Shown here piece after piece: positions 10,434 through 20,587 of a stretch of 64,000 nt of DNA. A program made the translations under genes and the position numbers. Location of the stretch: NCBI GenBank assembly GCA_900323505.1, contig OOIN01000048.1, positions 1-64,000 of the forward strand. The letters run 5' to 3'. The DNA comes from Ustilago trichophora. Its lineage: Eukaryota; Basidiomycota; Ustilaginomycetes; Ustilaginales; Ustilaginaceae. Within the stretch, counting starts at the first letter, position 1, and each line of letters begins with the position of its first letter. A model generated the notes under the pieces. The model was not told the DNA's origin and did not search any database. It was given only the letters and a program-made list of their open reading frames with translations.

Positions 10434-11802
10434 TCAAGGATTCACAGCGTCGCGAAGATGCCAAAGCATCATTTCTCCAAATAGCGCCCCGCAAGGCAGC
10501 TGACTGGGCGCCAGCGGTGTCAACGAGTGCTGATCCTGACCCATGAGCACTTCTGCAAAGTTCAAGCCTACAACATCGTTAGGCATCCTTGCGCTTCTGC
10601 TTCGCTCTCCCTTGACCACGTCATCTCCGTGTACGTCGAGTGCGGATCTCTGGGCGTGGTTGAGTTGGGCGATTCTGTTCGCGTGGTAGAGCGGGTGGTT
10701 TTTTCCGCCTCTCTCCTTCAATGCCGAGGAATGCTTCGACGGTGGTAGCTTCTGAAGCTAGAGGGTAGGCTGTGTTACGCCAGACGATGCGTGTGCGGCG
10801 CCATGTTTTGCGAACGCTACCCAACATGTCGACCATGCGAGAGCGCCACCACATGATGCGTTCTTCCGAAAGATTCTCGAGCAGTCCAACGCCAGTATCA
10901 ATGTCGTAACGAGCCCAACGGGCCAAGTCCCACAAACCCGAGTTGAAGAGGATCAAATCCGGTTCCGTCTTGCCCCTCGGCAACGGCAACGCGGGCGAGG
11001 TGAGTGATGTCGAAGCCATATCGCGCAAGTAAGGCTGGAAGAGATCAACCACTCGATCCTCAAACAGTCCTGGTGCGTTGTACAGATCCTCTCCGCGCCA
11101 CGAGTCGAACGTATCCGCTCCGTACGAGTAGACCGAGGTGAGCAAGAAATCGTACTCTGGCAAGTAACAGTAATGAGCGAGCGGTGCGTTGTTCTTGACG
11201 GGAGTGAATCCGTGCTTGGGGGGAACAGAGTTGAGACTGCTTCCCCACGGATGATTCTTGTCAACCGCTTGTATTGTGTGGCCTGTCAAGGCGCAGAAGT
11301 GGGATGCAAGGGATTGATCTACTTGATGGTCACCGATCATGAGCACGGTACGGTTCTTGAGGAAGCTACTGAGTTCTTCGACGCTGCTGCTGGCGGAGGA
11401 TAGCGCATGCACTGCGTGAGGGGCGATCTTGGACGGATCCTTGGCCTCGATGTTGAGTGTGGAGATCAGAGTGCCGAGGAGGTTGGTGGTGGAGCAAGAG
11501 GGGTCGAAAGTGCGCCATGCAGGGAGGTCGTTGGTGCCAATGGACCAGTCGACCCAGCCGGGAAGGCTGAATGGATCACATCGGCCCGAGCTTGTTGAAT
11601 AGAATCCGCGCCGCGGTCCGCTAGAGGAGGAGGAGGAGGAGGAGGACCCGGTGGAGGGTCCGGAAGGTGCCAGGGAACAGAGGAAGGTGAAGCCGATGAA
11701 TGCGGCGGAGAAGTAGGTGAGGAAGCGGCCGGCGAATTGGACGCGTGTCTCGGCGCCTTGAAGCTTGCCTTTGCCAGTCAAAGGGCGCACGTTGGACGGC
11801 AT
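10434..11802 (-). CDS. PC-esterase/SGNH-like type II membrane protein, interrupted by a 1-nt frameshift
   Basis: The ATG at 11802 opens a protein with a short cytosolic tail, one membrane anchor (FLTYFSAAFIGFTFLCSLA, about residues 27-45), a poly-Ser linker and a luminal domain. That domain resembles fungal PC-esterase/GDSL-like proteins that modify glycans: RTVLMIGDHQVDQSL at the first block, LILFNSGLWDLARWARYD in the middle, and GLNFAEVLMGQDQHSLTPLA at the end, where the D-x-H pair would complete the catalytic set. The frame changes at the T-run 10699-10704 (A6 on the coding strand). The first frame ends at 10621 in a meaningless Arg/Pro tail, while the second continues as NHPLYHANRIAQLNHAQRSA to 10434. 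With one base fewer the protein is 455 residues. The Ser of the usual GDS box is His here, so activity is doubtful. The family call is moderate. Confidence 0.6.
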
Positions 11803-13430
11803 GTTGGGCCGAAAGTGGACACGCTATGAACGTCGAGGCGTGCTAGTGGTGCTGTGCGCTTGTACAGCCAGCTATGACCGCTAGATTCTTCTTCAGGATA
11901 TAGACGGTAGAGATTTGATGCAGAGCACTTGACTGTAATGGTGCAGGAATCTGTCTGTAATGCTGGGTCGTGATGAGTTCCAGCGCAGTTGGAGATGAGG
12001 GACCAGACAATCAGATCGCGGTGGGTCTCCAGGTGAATGACAGGGCAAAGTCAATGAGAATCTATATGGTGTAGGGTCAGATAAGGCGGTCGGAGGAGGA
12101 CGTGATGACAGAAGATGAGAAGAACAATGCTGGCTTGCGTTTCACAACGCGGATCTCCACTTTTACGCCCCGTGCGGGGGCCCACAAAACCTTAACACTG
12201 AAAAGAAAAAGCGCCCGGATCGATCTTAATGGGATCGGGGTAACGAATTGGAATCTGTGGGAATAAAAAGCTGTTAAGTCGCAAAAGTTGTTTTCAGAGC
12301 TCGGCCGAGGTAAGATAAGCATCACCTGACTTACCATATTTTAGCCGTGTCAAATTTGAATTCGTGACTTGAAGTCATTTCAAGCCGAAGCTCAATTCGA
12401 TCGCGGTGTGGACCTTTGATGGACAGACACTGCGCTGTCAAGAGGCATAGGATATTCGAGGTTGCAACACTGCACAAGTTGCTCCAGCCAGAGCACACCG
12501 GCCAGAAGCCTCAAGCCCAAAATTCCATCCGAGAAGGTCGATACAGTGGTCACACAGTCAAGTCGCCATCTGCAAACCGCTGCTTGTCCAAATCCAGCAA
12601 ACAGCCAGTCAACCAGCCAGTCACTCGGTCAGTCAGAGTCGTGCTCGCCGCCAAAGAAGCTTTGTCGCCATCCGAGCATCCTCCTTACCCTCACCCTACG
12701 TCAACACCCCCCCATACACCTCAAGGTTAGTATACACCGACTATACCAACAGCATATCAACGACAGACACTCGGCACAACCATACGCAGCACGAGCACAC
12801 GCACATCTTCCGACCACCAAACGACGAAAATTTGCCGCACCCATCATAGGTTGACAAACCTTCTTTGCATAAACGTACACCGCCAACCAACCAATCCTAT
12901 CATCTTGACCACCCTTCATATCAGTCAACACAACCGTACGCATCGTATCTGTTCATCAGCACCAGTTCTGGCTCGACGTCTTGGCATGGATATACCGGTA
13001 ACGGATGGCGTACATATGCTGGAAGGTGGAATTGCAACATGGGGCAAGCTCGGGGTCGAAGTTTGGGTTGCAAGAGATGATACACCTTGCTCCACCGTTG
13101 GCATGGCATGGTAGAGATGATCAGTCGCACAAGGCAGTACAATGAATTGTTGCTGTTCGATGTGTCGAAGGCCATGTTTACAGATTCAACGAGAGGATTC
13201 AACTTCGTGTAGAAGTCATGCATTGCAAACACAAACATCAGCCAGAGACCTTTGCTCCCCTTCCACGCCACCATCATCCGCCACTCGCTCATCTCCGCCA
13301 TCCCAACCTGCTCGTGCTCGCCGTCGTCCCGTCTGTCATCTTGCAAATCCAACAACTCTTCAGACACATCAGACTAACCATTCCGACGTTGCCCTGTGTC
13401 TCTACGCATTTGCATCCACACAGATCCAAG
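11803..13430. promoter_or_regulatory. Divergent intergenic region (1.6 kb) upstream of RPL9 and the esterase-like gene
   Basis: Holds both promoters. CAGTCA/CCAGTCA units recur at 12600-12640. A consensus donor (AAG|GTTAGT at 12726) combined with the AAG directly before the RPL9 ATG at 13431 suggests a leader intron of about 700 bases. Short open frames at 12416-12854 and 12851-13114 have no family features. Confidence 0.4.
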
Positions 13431-14542
13431 ATGTTGCAGATCTTCAAGGAGCTCGACCTCGCGGTCCCCGCTGACGTTTCCGTCAGCATCTCGTCCCGTG
13501 TCTTCACCGTCAAGGGTCCCCGAGGCACTCTCACCAAGGTTAGCATCCCCTGATTCATTCGATTCGACCAGGGTCTTTCAGTTCAGCAACACGAGAAGTC
13601 GAAGCAGCAGGGTGGACAACTCAACGACGCAGGCAGTAGCAGACACTACGGCACGCGAGACAGGAGCTTGACAAAGACAGGAGGCAAATCCATTGGATGA
13701 CAAGGAGGTGGCCTTTGATCGATATTGACTGGCAAAGCAGCAAAGCGCCGCTCGATCAGGATGAATGTGGGGCGCCGGAATAGCAAGTGGTGTTGCAGCG
13801 CATACAAAAGGACGATGCGACATGCAAGGATGTTTGGAGGAATGGCAACGTATCCGACAGCGTTCCGATCTTAGCAAGTCAGACGAAGGAAACGGAAAGG
13901 AATGCCGTAGAAGGAACATGAGGACCCTCGGCGCTGCAACTGCTGCTGCTGCTGCTGCTGCTGCTATCTGAAAGACTCGTCGAGTTCGACTTGCCAGCAT
14001 GATCTGCCTCTCAACGGACAACGGAAAACTGACTTTCTCCTCTTTTTCATTGGCTATCACAACAACAGTCGCTCAAGCACATGAACCTTGACGCCCGTCT
14101 CATCAAGAGCCCCGCTGGCAACAAGATCAAGTTCATCGTCTGGCACGCCGGCCGCAAGCACGCCGCTTGCCTCCGAACTGCCCAGGCATGCGTTGCCAAC
14201 ATGATCAAGGGTGTTACCGTTGGATTCCAGTACAAGATGCGTGCCGTTTACGCCCATTTCCCCATCAACATCATCATTGCTGGTGACAAGAAGTCGGCCG
14301 AGATCCGCAACTTCCTTGGCGAGAAGCGTGTGCGCAACATCATCATGCTCGAGGGTGTCACCATCCAGGAGGACAAGGCACAGAAGGACCAGGTCCTGGT
14401 TGAGGGTAACGACATTGACCTCGTTTCGCAGTCGGCCGCTCTCCTCCACGGCGCCACCCTTGTGCGCAACAAGGATATCCGAAAGTTCCTCGACGGTATC
14501 TACTGCACCGGCAAGGACACCGTTGTCAAGGCTGAGGCCTAA
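13431..14542 (+). CDS. RPL9: 60S ribosomal protein L9 (uL6)
   Basis: Large-subunit ribosomal protein uL6, close to the sarcin-ricin loop and the GTPase-associated region. It has two exons, 13431-13538 and 14069-14542, giving 193 residues (yeast L9 has 191). Exon 1 encodes MLQIFKELDLAVPADVSVSI and ends TLTK. Exon 2 begins SLKHMNLDARLIKSPAG and contains WHAGRKHAACLRTAQACVAN and FPINIIIAGDKKSAEIRNFL, all strongly conserved in L9. The donor is AAG|GTTAGC, the acceptor ACAACAG|TCG, with a CTGAC branch-like motif about 35 bases before it; the junction is in phase 0. Codons are strongly C-ending, as expected for a highly expressed gene. Confidence 0.95.
13539..14068 (+). other. RPL9 coding-region intron (530 nt) with a GCT microsatellite
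   Basis: Bounded by GT at 13539 and CAG at 14066-14068. It holds a (CTG/GCT) triplet run at about 13939-13967. I looked for C/D-box snoRNA signatures (RTGATGA with a partner CTGA) and saw no convincing pair. Nearly 500 nt longer than needed for splicing, compared with 90-138 nt for other introns in this window. Confidence 0.75.
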
Positions 14543-15254
14543 ACAGTTGTTGTGTTCTTGACTCATCTCCCCGCACCTCCCTCTTATCACCACCATACGG
14601 CATTCTTCACTCTTACTTTTAGTTTCGACAGTTGACCTTGCTCATATACACCTCATGTATTTCGGTTAGCTTCTGATCCCCCCCACACACCCCACACACA
14701 TGCAAAAATAACACACTCCCATCGCATGGAGTAGTTTCGATCCCATAGAAAACGAGGAACAGCAGTGAATAGCCGACTGTGACAACGATGAGTCTGAGAA
14801 GGGATGATTTTGTCACCAAGGCTCGATATGCTGTGAGCGATTCTCAGTGATGCAATTGACCTGTCTTTCGGTAGAGCCCGACTAGATTGCATGCAGTACC
14901 ATGGCTCATGTGTTGAGAGAACGCTAACCTTCGGAACCAAGGTCAACTGCCCTCAGAGTTGCCATCGTATCTAGATTTCTGAGTCGATGCGGATTGGATT
15001 CGTCGTGTGACTATGTACAGTAGAATTGCTTGTTGCATGCGCAGGTCGTGCAAGACGGAGCAGATGAGATATTGTCAATGTGCAAAGCGAATACAAGAAG
15101 CGACCTCAGGTTGCAGCGCCAAGGAAATCAAAGTGGGGTATCAAACGACAACGCAGTCGTAAACTCGTTGGAACGTTTTGTCGAAGCGTGTCGCTGTCAT
15201 TGGCGCAATTGCTGCCCTCGTTCTCGCTTGCTCTATTCTATTCTAGCTAGAGCC
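14543..15254. other. Convergent intergenic region RPL9 / IDI1
   Basis: 3' flanks of both genes. C/CA-rich and A-rich stretches near 14680-14715. No open frame with protein-like composition and no RNA gene recognised. Confidence 0.35.
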
Positions 15255-16046
15255 TCAGAGCATGCGGTGAATGCTGTGATCTGTCAAGTCGGCGAGCGAT
15301 TTGGCATCGAGAGGCTTGCTCTCGTCGCCTCCTCTCCTTGCCAACAACTCGCTCCACCAAGGGAAGAGGAACTTTTGCACGATAAGCTTGAACCAAGGCG
15401 TGAAAGCAGCGGGGTCGAGCTCGGTCATGAGCACCTTGAGTTCTTCGGGAGAGACCCACTTTGTGTCGCAGACCTCGTTGAGGTTGGGTTGGAGCGTGAC
15501 GTTGGCAGTGATGAAGAGGATATAGTCGATCTCGTGCTCGCCCCAGATGTTGCCCTCGTCGCCGTTGGGAGCGAGGTAATGGATACGGGTGAGGTACTGG
15601 AACTGGTCGAGGGGTACTTGGTCGGCGGGGATGCCGAGCTCGTGGTCGAGCTTTCGCTGGGCTGCACGGCGGACGCCGATCTGTTCGGCCTCCTCAAGCT
15701 CCCCCTTGATCGCCAAGGGGTGAGAGCAGCAGGTGTTGGTCCACATGTTGGGGAAGGTGATCTTCTCTAGCGCTCTTCGCTGGAGCAGAAGCTTGCCGGT
15801 AGTGGGGTCAAAGAGGAAGACGGAGAAAGCGCGATGCAAGAGACCCTTGTTGATGTTGGTCATGAGATGGCACTCCTTCTTGCTTCCATCGCGAAGGTAC
15901 TTGTCGTCGTTGTCGAGGACGATGCATCGCTCCTCCATGAGACGGATCTGCTCCTCATCGTGACCGGCGAGCGACGAATCGAGAGTGATGGTGGAGGACT
16001 GAGCGGGCTGCGTAGCCGTCTCGATGACGGTGGTAGATGACGACAT
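15255..16046 (-). CDS. IDI1: Isopentenyl-diphosphate delta-isomerase (type I)
   Basis: Interconverts isopentenyl and dimethylallyl diphosphate, an essential step of the mevalonate pathway to sterols, ubiquinone and dolichol. The 263-residue single-exon protein has the Nudix-fold isomerase signature: [20 protein letters not shown], the catalytic Cys in [12 protein letters not shown] (about Cys106), and the catalytic Glu/metal site in WGEHEIDYI (about residues 168-175). A short Ser/Thr-rich N-terminus precedes the domain, with no obvious organelle signal. The ATG is at 16044-16046 and length matches the yeast and human enzymes. It is divergent from EIF3K with 535 bases between the starts, so the two may share promoter elements. 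Confidence 0.95.
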   Translation of the reverse strand: MSSSTTVIETATQPAQSSTITLDSSLAGHDEEQIRLMEERCIVLDNDDKYLRDGSKKECHLMTNINKGLLHRAFSVFLFDPTTGKLLLQRRALEKITFPNMWTNTCCSHPLAIKGELEEAEQIGVRRAAQRKLDHELGIPADQVPLDQFQYLTRIHYLAPNGDEGNIWGEHEIDYILFITANVTLQPNLNEVCDTKWVSPEELKVLMTELDPAAFTPWFKLIVQKFLFPWWSELLARRGGDESKPLDAKSLADLTDHSIHRML

Positions 16047-16581
16047 GATGTTGATGTGTCAAGTGAGGTGAGAGGGTGATCAGCTAGATGATGAGGAGGA
16101 GGAGACAAAGGATTTGGCGGTGAAATTGAAAGTTGAGAAGGTCTCGCCTTGACAGCCACCATCACAGAGAGAGAGAGCAACACAATAGCAGCAGAGCTCT
16201 AATTGGAGCCCCAAAAATCATACACACGCACACGCGGATCAGCTCACAATTTCACTTTTGGAGTGAGATCGCGTCTCCCTTTTTGTGCCTTCAAATCGGG
16301 CTTCACAAGATTCTTCCTGGAATACAACTTTGGTGGTGGCAGATTGATATTCTCTCGCACGTGATTTTGTAGTGCTCAATACCGAAAAAAAAAAATACAA
16401 GTGCTGGATGGTATGTGTGCGTTTCTTCCAAATTTGCACAGTCCCTGCTGAACACGCCAGAGGTCTGAGTGAGTGTGTGAGCGGTTGTCCAACTGACATC
16501 GTCTTTTGCTTGTGGCTGGCTGGCTGAGCTTTACTATCATCATCATCGAATCACCCTAGCACCGGCGACGACATCATCACA
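16047..16581. promoter_or_regulatory. Bidirectional promoter region IDI1 / EIF3K
   Basis: 535 bases between the two outward-reading starts. It contains a short GA-rich run near 16165-16180, CA repeats near 16220-16235 and an A10 run near 16386-16395. No TATA box stands out. Confidence 0.45.
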
Positions 16582-17928
16582 ATGGCTTCCGAATCCTCCA
16601 GCGCATCCCAGTGGGTCTCGCCAGCTTCGCGACCCGAGCACATTGAGCAGCTCATCTCGGGCGTCGACCGATACAACCCTCAGAACCTCGACGTTCTTCA
16701 CGACTACCTCGCCCAGCAGCTCGACGACGGCTCGTACGACCTCCTTGCCAACCTCGCTATTCTCAAACTGTAAGTTCGCAACTCAAATCGCATGCCTCTC
16801 GGCACTCTCTTGGACCAGTAGGAACACCACCACGCATCACAGACGCAGCCAGCAGCATCAGCAACGACAAACATCGACACAGGTGACAGCAGCAGGCACA
16901 CCAACCGCGCAATGTATACTGGCGAACGGACAAAGCTAGCTGCGATGGCGGAAACCTTTCACAGGATGATCATCTATTACCAAAACAATGCAAAGCGACT
17001 GGCTTTCTGGGAGTGAAGCCCCGGACTGTCGATGACGTGCATCTATATTAGCTCTATCTGATTTCTACCTCGAGCAGGACCTCATCCGCTTTGCCATGCG
17101 TCAAAGGTACAGCTCAGCATTACACTTCGACTCAACAACGATGCGGCAGCATCTACACATCAGCCTGCGTCGGCGTCTGGTCTGTGCCGAGACTTTCAAA
17201 CTTGCCAAGGACTGCTTCTCGGTGAGATACAAGATCAACTGACCTTTCCGTTCCTTTGCTGTTGCAGATACCAATTCAACCCTGCCGACTTCAACTACGT
17301 CGTCGTCATCAACATCCTCCTCAAGGCTCTCGTTGCCGCCCCCTTCCCCGACTTCAACCTCTGCGTCTCTCTGCTTGGTGAAGCACCGCTGCCCACCATC
17401 CCTGTCAAGGCTGAGAAGGAGCCCGCTGCCGCTGGTGCTGACGATGCTGCCTCTCTCCCCGGTGATGACGAGGAGGAAGTGGTTGAGAAGCCCAAGGACG
17501 TTGCTTCCGCCGGTCACTTGACCGACGCATTGATTGTGCGACTCTCTCAGTTGAGCACTCTGCTCTTCCAGGCCCGATTCCGCGAGTTCTGGTCGACACT
17601 CGCCAGCTCGGAATACTCGGACGTTCGCGAGTACGCTGCCAAGATCAGCGAGTTTGAAAATGCCGCTCGCAAGGTGGCCCTCAACTCGGTCAAGGGATCC
17701 TTCACCTCGATCAGCGAAAAGCGCATCGGATCGTACCTCAACCTCGAGGGCAAGCAGTTGGACGAATTCATCAACGCACAACCAGGGTGGAAGCTCACCA
17801 ACGGCACCGTCTCGGTACCTGCCAACCCGGACAACGAGATCAAGGCCACAGTAATCAGGGAGGAAATCACCCTCGACCAAATGCACAAGTTCCTCTCCCA
17901 GGCTCAGTCGCCCATCCTCCGCGCATAA
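16582..17928 (+). CDS. EIF3K: Eukaryotic translation initiation factor 3 subunit K
   Basis: eIF3k is a non-core, PCI/HAM-fold subunit of the eIF3 complex that promotes mRNA recruitment to the 40S subunit; baker's yeast lacks it. Two exons, 16582-16769 and 17268-17928, give 282 residues. The junction falls inside a Leu codon, and the joined text (YDLLANLAILKLYQFNPADF) matches the most conserved block of the human protein. The start is MASESSSASQWVSPASRPEH, followed by ISGVDRYNPQNLDVLHDYLA. Compared with human eIF3k (218 residues), there is an acidic insertion of about 40 residues (PGDDEEEVVEKPKDVASAGH) between the first helices and the PCI part. Splice sites are GTAAGT and TTGCAG. A 452-codon frame on the opposite strand is a shadow. 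Confidence 0.93.
16770..17267 (+). other. EIF3K intron (498 nt)
   Basis: GTAAGT at 16770, CAG at 17265-17267. Its size is close to the RPL9 and RPL37 coding introns. A short open stretch near 17070-17106 could be part of an alternative exon, but direct joining of the outer exons already restores the conserved protein. Confidence 0.75.
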
Positions 17929-20587
17929 AAAAACCCGTAGTCGCCTAGTGTCCACCAAAAAATTGTTCAGAGCTGAGCTCCACCCCAGCGCCTCCCCTTG
18001 ACTACCTGCTTTTCTCTGTTTCTGTACCATATCCAAGCATCTGTCTCGGCTCTCAATATTCATGCATTCCATACAGAGTTTGTCTAGATGCTGTCTTGAG
18101 TATTGTGAGTCGGCTGGGTTTTGAGATTCTACCAGTGCATTATGTTGCTTCGGGGAAGCATCCAACACAGCTTCAGAGTATACACTCTGCATGCTACGCC
18201 ATGCCATCAGCATGAATACGAAACTGAGGGAACAAGATCTTGTTGGTTCTCTCCGTGATATTCTCAGATGGTCCTTCCCCTGCCGATGATCCAGTATCTG
18301 AGCTCGTGCGTTACATTGCACCCTGGTTCTTTTCGAAGAAGACAGCGACTCCGTGAGATTCTGAAAGTGACAGACGTTGGAAGACTCTATCCGAAGGAAG
18401 ATCTCAGGCTCTACAAAAGCCTCAATGGCATGCGACACCGCTCCCATTGCCGTGTCCAAAATGCAGTTGTGGACACATGAGTCCAGAACTGCAAGCTGCT
18501 GCTACTGCGAATGCTTGTCACCCTCGGGATCATATCGGGCTTCTTGACAATCGCTTTCTCGATCCTTTCCGTTCAGGATAGACGACATGTGGTGCATACA
18601 GACGCAGCTTACTGGCTCGTCTTGGGTTGCTGGTCTGACACCGCCTTGTCGCAGCGAACCTGACGCTGAATTTGACAAGACGAGCAGACTCTGAAAGCGT
18701 TAAACTGAACTACCTTTGGGTCGTGAGGATCGGGATGCTCGGAAAGCACTCAACGCGACGGACAAAGGTCAAACGCGTCGTGCTGTTCATCCTTTCCTTC
18801 AGGCACTCGAACAGCTGTATTCATTTTAGGCGAACTGTGCGGTCCCGCTCGCCCCTTTTCATGATAGCGATCTCCCTCTCAGCCTCTTTGTTCTTATCGT
18901 GAGCATTCAGTGATACAATAGCGGCCTATCGATACCATGCCATTACCAGCCATGATCAAAGCATTGGTTCGACTGTCAAGTGATACGTTTGAAAGTAAGA
19001 GTGTGTGGGAGAGAGTCTGTGGTACTGTAGCATGTGTGCATTTTGAAAAACCTGGGCCAGTCGCGCTCCTTATTTTCGACACGTAAATCGGAGAGAGACG
19101 CGACGGGTGCTTGTACGTGGGCGAGGCACATGAGCAGTGACCCTTCGCGGAATCGAAGAGGGAACACTGGTCCGGTGCCTCGTGGTTTACGCGCCAGATC
19201 GAGGTGGCTTGGTCCCAAGTCGAAAAGTGCCAGGGTGCCAGGGTGCCAGGGTCTGCAGCCCGTTTTGTTCACTTTTCATGTCAAAGCAGAGCCGTTTTGC
19301 CTGAATCCGAATTCAGCTGTCAGTCGCTTTACACTGACGAAATGCCCAATGCAACGTTTTCGCGTTCCTCTCAAAGCCTCTCTTTCTCTATCTCGCCCCT
19401 CTCTGGATCCATCCGTCCCTCTTTGTCTTGTCGAGGCCGGTTTTGCCTGTGCTGTCGTGCCGCTTGTCTTGAGTTCCTGTATGCCGTCCTGCCATCCATC
19501 TACTGTATCTGTCCATCCGCATTCTGTTTTGTACATGCTGTCTGCTGCCTTGCCTTGCCTTATTTCCCTTCAAACGCCCAAAAAACGCGTGTCCCCCTCC
19601 TTGCCCAGGTTTCCGCCGCCGCCGCTTCCTCTCACTCGCACAGGATCGCCCTTCGATCCCTGTATCCAGCCACTCTTGTCCTCCTCGTCCTCTTTACACG
19701 ACCGCGGTTACGCCAAAGTAAAGGTGTGTGTGCGAGTGTCGCCCCAGTCGCCCCCAACCACTTTTTTTTTACCAGGTCTCGTCCACTTTGCCTTGCTCTC
19801 CAAGTCTCCCTTGTTCCCTTTTCCGATTCCCTTTCCCTGTCCCTCTCTCGTGCGGACCTGCTGCTCTACTACCACCATCTCTCCCTCCTTCCTTCACTTT
19901 AGCATTTCCCTATCTCCCATCCACTGCCATCCTCTACATCCATCTTGACCTCCGCTTCGTCGAATCTCCTTTTCGCATCTGTTTCTTTTCCACGCCCTTC
20001 GCGTTCGCGTTCCTCTTGCATATCGTCTCGCACTCATCGACACCTGTCACATCTTCAGGAATACCAACCTCCACCACCTGCTTTTCCATCTTCTCGCATC
20101 CAAACAATTGCAAATCCCGTATTTTTTTTACAACACCAAGGGTCCAGCCGTATTCCGACGTTCCCGACGTTCCTGCTTTGCTGCACCGCACTGCACTGCA
20201 TTGTCCACCTCGCACCAACCCTCGTGGCTCGCACAAACATAATTCCTCGGACAGCTCTGCCGTAGCAGTCATCACCCCCCTCAAAGCGCTACCTTGGAAC
20301 CCGGCCTGGTTGCTGGTATGAAAGGAGATCCCTCCATCGTCGTCCAACCGCATCCCAACCAAAGCTATCCACTCTAACCAGTTTGCTGGTAGCTCTTGCT
20401 CGACACTTGCTCTGTCTACCGCCATTCGGCTATCGAGCTCGCTACCACCGTCGAACCAGGACATTTGCATCACACATCTTCTTCAGCATCGGTCTTCCCT
20501 GTCTCCTAAACAACTCATAAACCGAAAGGGCTGCCTATCATCGTACATTTGCTATCTTCCGCAACCGGTGCCCCATAGAGGACGCCC
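17929..20587. other. Intergenic region and probable long leader of the Whi3-like gene
   Basis: 2.66 kb between two genes on the same strand. The left part is EIF3K 3' flank. From about 19370 to the next ATG the + strand is strikingly pyrimidine-rich (repeated CTCTCT, CCTTCC, TTTCCC blocks), the usual look of promoter plus long leader in this group. Several open frames here are short, Ser/Pro/Leu-rich products of that bias. No RNA gene recognised. Confidence 0.4.
19227..19252 (+). repeat. Tandem 8-mer repeat, about 3.2 copies of GTGCCAGG
   Basis: The unit GTGCCAGG is repeated three times without error and followed by GT, about 1.3 kb upstream of the Whi3-like start. Confidence 0.8.

Noticed and set aside
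12416..12854. Two overlapping open frames upstream of RPL9
   Set aside because: Low-complexity Pro/Ser/His readings of repeat-rich DNA with no conserved motif; better explained as RPL9 leader.
13539..14068. snoRNA inside the RPL9 intron (also checked in RPL37 and EIF3K introns)
   Set aside because: No paired C and D boxes or H/ACA arrangement could be made out by eye; a covariance search would be needed.
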